Source of the DNA: Palsa-1400 sp036008545
GTDB lineage: Bacteria > Verrucomicrobiota > Verrucomicrobiia > Limisphaerales > Palsa-1400
Assembly: GCA_036008545.1 (NCBI GenBank)
Contig: DASYNM010000423.1
Span: 1-33,198, forward strand
Length of the DNA: 33,198 bases
Direction of reading: 5' to 3'
Shown: positions 31,579 to 33,198 of the stretch, in pieces
Numbering within the stretch: the first letter of the stretch is position 1
How the letters are laid out: every line of letters starts with the position of its first letter
Notes under the pieces: model-generated
Databases searched by the model: none
The model's input: only the letters and a program-made list of their open reading frames with translations
What the model was told of the DNA's origin: nothing
Program-made: the position numbers and the translations under genes

Positions 31579-33105
31579 ATGAAAGTTTTGAGCCTTATCT
31601 TGTTTTTGGCTGCTGGCTTTGTGCAGGCGCAGAACGCAACCCCTGCCGATCCTGGAAAAGCGAACGCCGATTCAACGCTGGCTGGTTTGCTCAAAGCAGT
31701 GGAAACGCGGGATGGGCCGGATGCGGCCGCCATTCGCACGAACGCAGCCGCGACTCTAAGCCGGCAAGGGGATGCCAAAGTTCTGATACCTCTCTTGACA
31801 AACAACTTCGATCCCCAGGTGCGCTTGTTGGCCGCGCAGGGCATGGCTGGCAACGCCGACGATTCTGTGACTGCGGCATTGCTCGAGGCGCTGCGCGACA
31901 CCAATGCGCAAGTTCGTCTGGCGGCGATAACTGGACTAAACTCGCCGGACAGAAACGACATTCCTGCCAGCGTGCCTGCTTTTCTGAAATGTTTGGATGA
32001 CCACGACCCGGACGTTCGGTTGCAGGCAGCCAACCTATTATGTCTTGATCCGGCCGCTGCGCGCGAGTTGATTCCCGCGCTCAAACTCGAGCAAAGAAAT
32101 CCAGACTCGGTTGTCAGAGCGGCGGCGGCGGTCGCTTTGAAGGAATGGCCCAAAGACAGGTATCCCGCTCAGGCGTTTCAAACGTTCGCGCAGGAACTGG
32201 CCATCAGCCTCGCTGAGCAACAAGGCGTGGCATGGTCCGCCGCTGTGAAAGTCCTGGATGAGCGCCGCCAACCGGTGCCGGGCGCAGCCGTGTCAATCAT
32301 TTATTATGTGCCGGCGAAATTGGGCGGGGATCCCGCTGCGAGCTTTAGGAAAATAGAGGGTTTAACGGGCGCCAACGGAGTGTTCGTCGGCTCTCATCGC
32401 GACAATACGTTGCGACTGGCCTTTGAAGCTCAAAAAGACGGTTATTATCGCACGCGCGCGGGCCGTGATTTTACCGACGAGACCAATCGCAATTTCGCCT
32501 TGACGCTAGTAGTCAAGAAGATGATCCATCCCGTTCCGATGTATGCCAATCGGGTGGATTTCGTTCATGGCAAAAAGCTTCCGCTCGACCAGCCGATCGG
32601 ATTCGATTTGTTGGCGGGAGATTGGGTGGCGCCCATTGGGAAGGGCATTCAAACTCAGATGTTAGTGACGTGGAGTTGGCACGTGGATAAGGACGATCGA
32701 CGCGGCTACGAGGAGAAACTGAGCCTCAGTTTTCCCAATGCGGGCGATGGCATCAAGGAATTTGATTCGTCCGGTCCTTCTGGTTCGGGGGGCAGTGACT
32801 TGCGCTCGCCGCAAGAAGCTCCGCAAGACGGTTATCAACCTCAGTTGATCAAATTACGCAGTTCGCATCCGGGCCAGCCCGGCACGAACACCTACGATTC
32901 TGTCCACAAGAATTATTTCCTTCGAGTCCAGACCAGTTTGGATGAGAACGGCAAAGTCAAAAGCGCGCTCTACGGCAAGATCTATGGCGATTTCGATGAG
33001 GCCTTCTGGACGTTCCTGAACCCCGAGACGAATTCGCGCAGCCTGGAACTCGACCCAAAACACAACCTTGGCCGAGGCGGTTTTCACGCATGGCCTTTGT
33101 ATTAG
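31579..33105 (+). CDS. Secreted HEAT-repeat protein with carboxypeptidase-regulatory-like domain
   Basis: The ATG at 31579 is preceded by GGAG at a good distance and begins a signal peptide (MKVLSLILFLAAGFVQAQ). The protein then has 508 residues. Residues ~30-200 carry HEAT-type helical repeats, for example LIPLLTNNFDPQVRLLAAQG, LLEALRDTNAQVRLAAITGL and FLKCLDDHDPDVRLQAANLL. Residues ~215-310 look like a carboxypeptidase-regulatory-like beta domain (VKVLDERRQPVPGAAVSI, GLTGANGVFVG, NFALTLVVKK). The C-terminal ~200 residues have no family I recognise. HEAT repeats usually serve as binding scaffolds; a role in the periplasm or at the cell surface is likely. Upstream in-frame ATGs (31390, 31543) add no signal sequence. 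Confidence 0.75.
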   Translation: MKVLSLILFLAAGFVQAQNATPADPGKANADSTLAGLLKAVETRDGPDAAAIRTNAAATLSRQGDAKVLIPLLTNNFDPQVRLLAAQGMAGNADDSVTAALLEALRDTNAQVRLAAITGLNSPDRNDIPASVPAFLKCLDDHDPDVRLQAANLLCLDPAAARELIPALKLEQRNPDSVVRAAAAVALKEWPKDRYPAQAFQTFAQELAISLAEQQGVAWSAAVKVLDERRQPVPGAAVSIIYYVPAKLGGDPAASFRKIEGLTGANGVFVGSHRDNTLRLAFEAQKDGYYRTRAGRDFTDETNRNFALTLVVKKMIHPVPMYANRVDFVHGKKLPLDQPIGFDLLAGDWVAPIGKGIQTQMLVTWSWHVDKDDRRGYEEKLSLSFPNAGDGIKEFDSSGPSGSGGSDLRSPQEAPQDGYQPQLIKLRSSHPGQPGTNTYDSVHKNYFLRVQTSLDENGKVKSALYGKIYGDFDEAFWTFLNPETNSRSLELDPKHNLGRGGFHAWPLY

Positions 33106-33148
33106 TCGGAACTATTTAGTGGAGACAAATCGTTCTCCCTCACCCCGA

Positions 33149-33168
33149 CCCTCTCCCCAAGGAGAGGG
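33149..33168. repeat. GC-rich palindrome, dispersed-repeat type
   Basis: CCCTCTCC (33149-33156) pairs with GGAGAGGG (33161-33168) around CCAA, within a CTCACCCCGACCCTCTCC context. The same style of palindrome is widespread between genes in many bacteria. It lies 44 bases after the HEAT-repeat gene and could terminate it. A second small palindrome (GAGAA/TTCTC) follows at 33168-33179. The final 18 bases of the window show nothing else. Confidence 0.75.
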
Positions 33169-33198
33169 AGAATTTTCTCCCGCGATGGGTAAGAACTA

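Overview
The window looks like a soil or freshwater member of the Verrucomicrobiota, probably near the Pedosphaera/Limisphaerales group. This is an inference from gene content (secreted DUF4038 and alpha-galactosidase-like glycosidases, a ThuA-like protein, a Tat-exported sugar isomerase fold, FadL porins), GC-rich coding sequence, weak Shine-Dalgarno signals, and many short inverted repeats between genes. No rRNA, tRNA, CRISPR array or transposase gene was seen.

Layout. 1-4463 (minus): the SMC chromosome-segregation ATPase followed by a coiled-coil protein with a C-terminal membrane segment, cut by the window edge. 4464-6606: a perfect inverted repeat, two orphan antitoxin genes in divergent orientation, a Sel1-repeat protein and a SAM methyltransferase. 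6641-10139 (minus): a secreted DUF5060/DUF4038 glycosidase, a four-helix-bundle (S23/IVP family) gene flanked by head-to-head hexamer repeats, and an exported TIM-barrel isomerase-like protein. 10186-12092: a lower-GC restriction-modification remnant with a shortened BsuBI/PstI-type endonuclease, a divergent XRE regulator with a palindromic operator, a DUF3883-like protein and a methyltransferase that stops just after its NPPY motif. 12662-18784: an alpha-galactosidase-like secreted protein, a small zinc ribbon, a stand-alone MalK/UgpC-type ABC ATPase, a dipeptide epimerase and the HtpX protease. 19060-22606: a conserved small protein, a 41-residue membrane microprotein, a Nudix protein, a LysR regulator and a secreted ThuA-like protein. 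22887-24535: pirin, DoxX and glyoxalase-fold genes. 24756-28658: two tandem FadL-like outer-membrane proteins and a receiver-histidine kinase hybrid that starts inside the second. 28899-33105: DUF1697, the C-terminal half of carbamoyl-phosphate synthase large subunit, and a secreted HEAT-repeat protein.

The most unusual layer is intergenic. At least four unrelated short repeat units (TAATCN, ACAGGATT, CACAGA-like, CACAAAG-like) occur as arms pointing head to head around a spacer. One pair carries the four-helix-bundle gene, and a second copy of the same TAATCN family has only a 16-base loop. A different repeat is built of adjacent 17-base palindromes whose stems change in a compensatory way between copies. 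These are the best candidates in the window for something not yet described.
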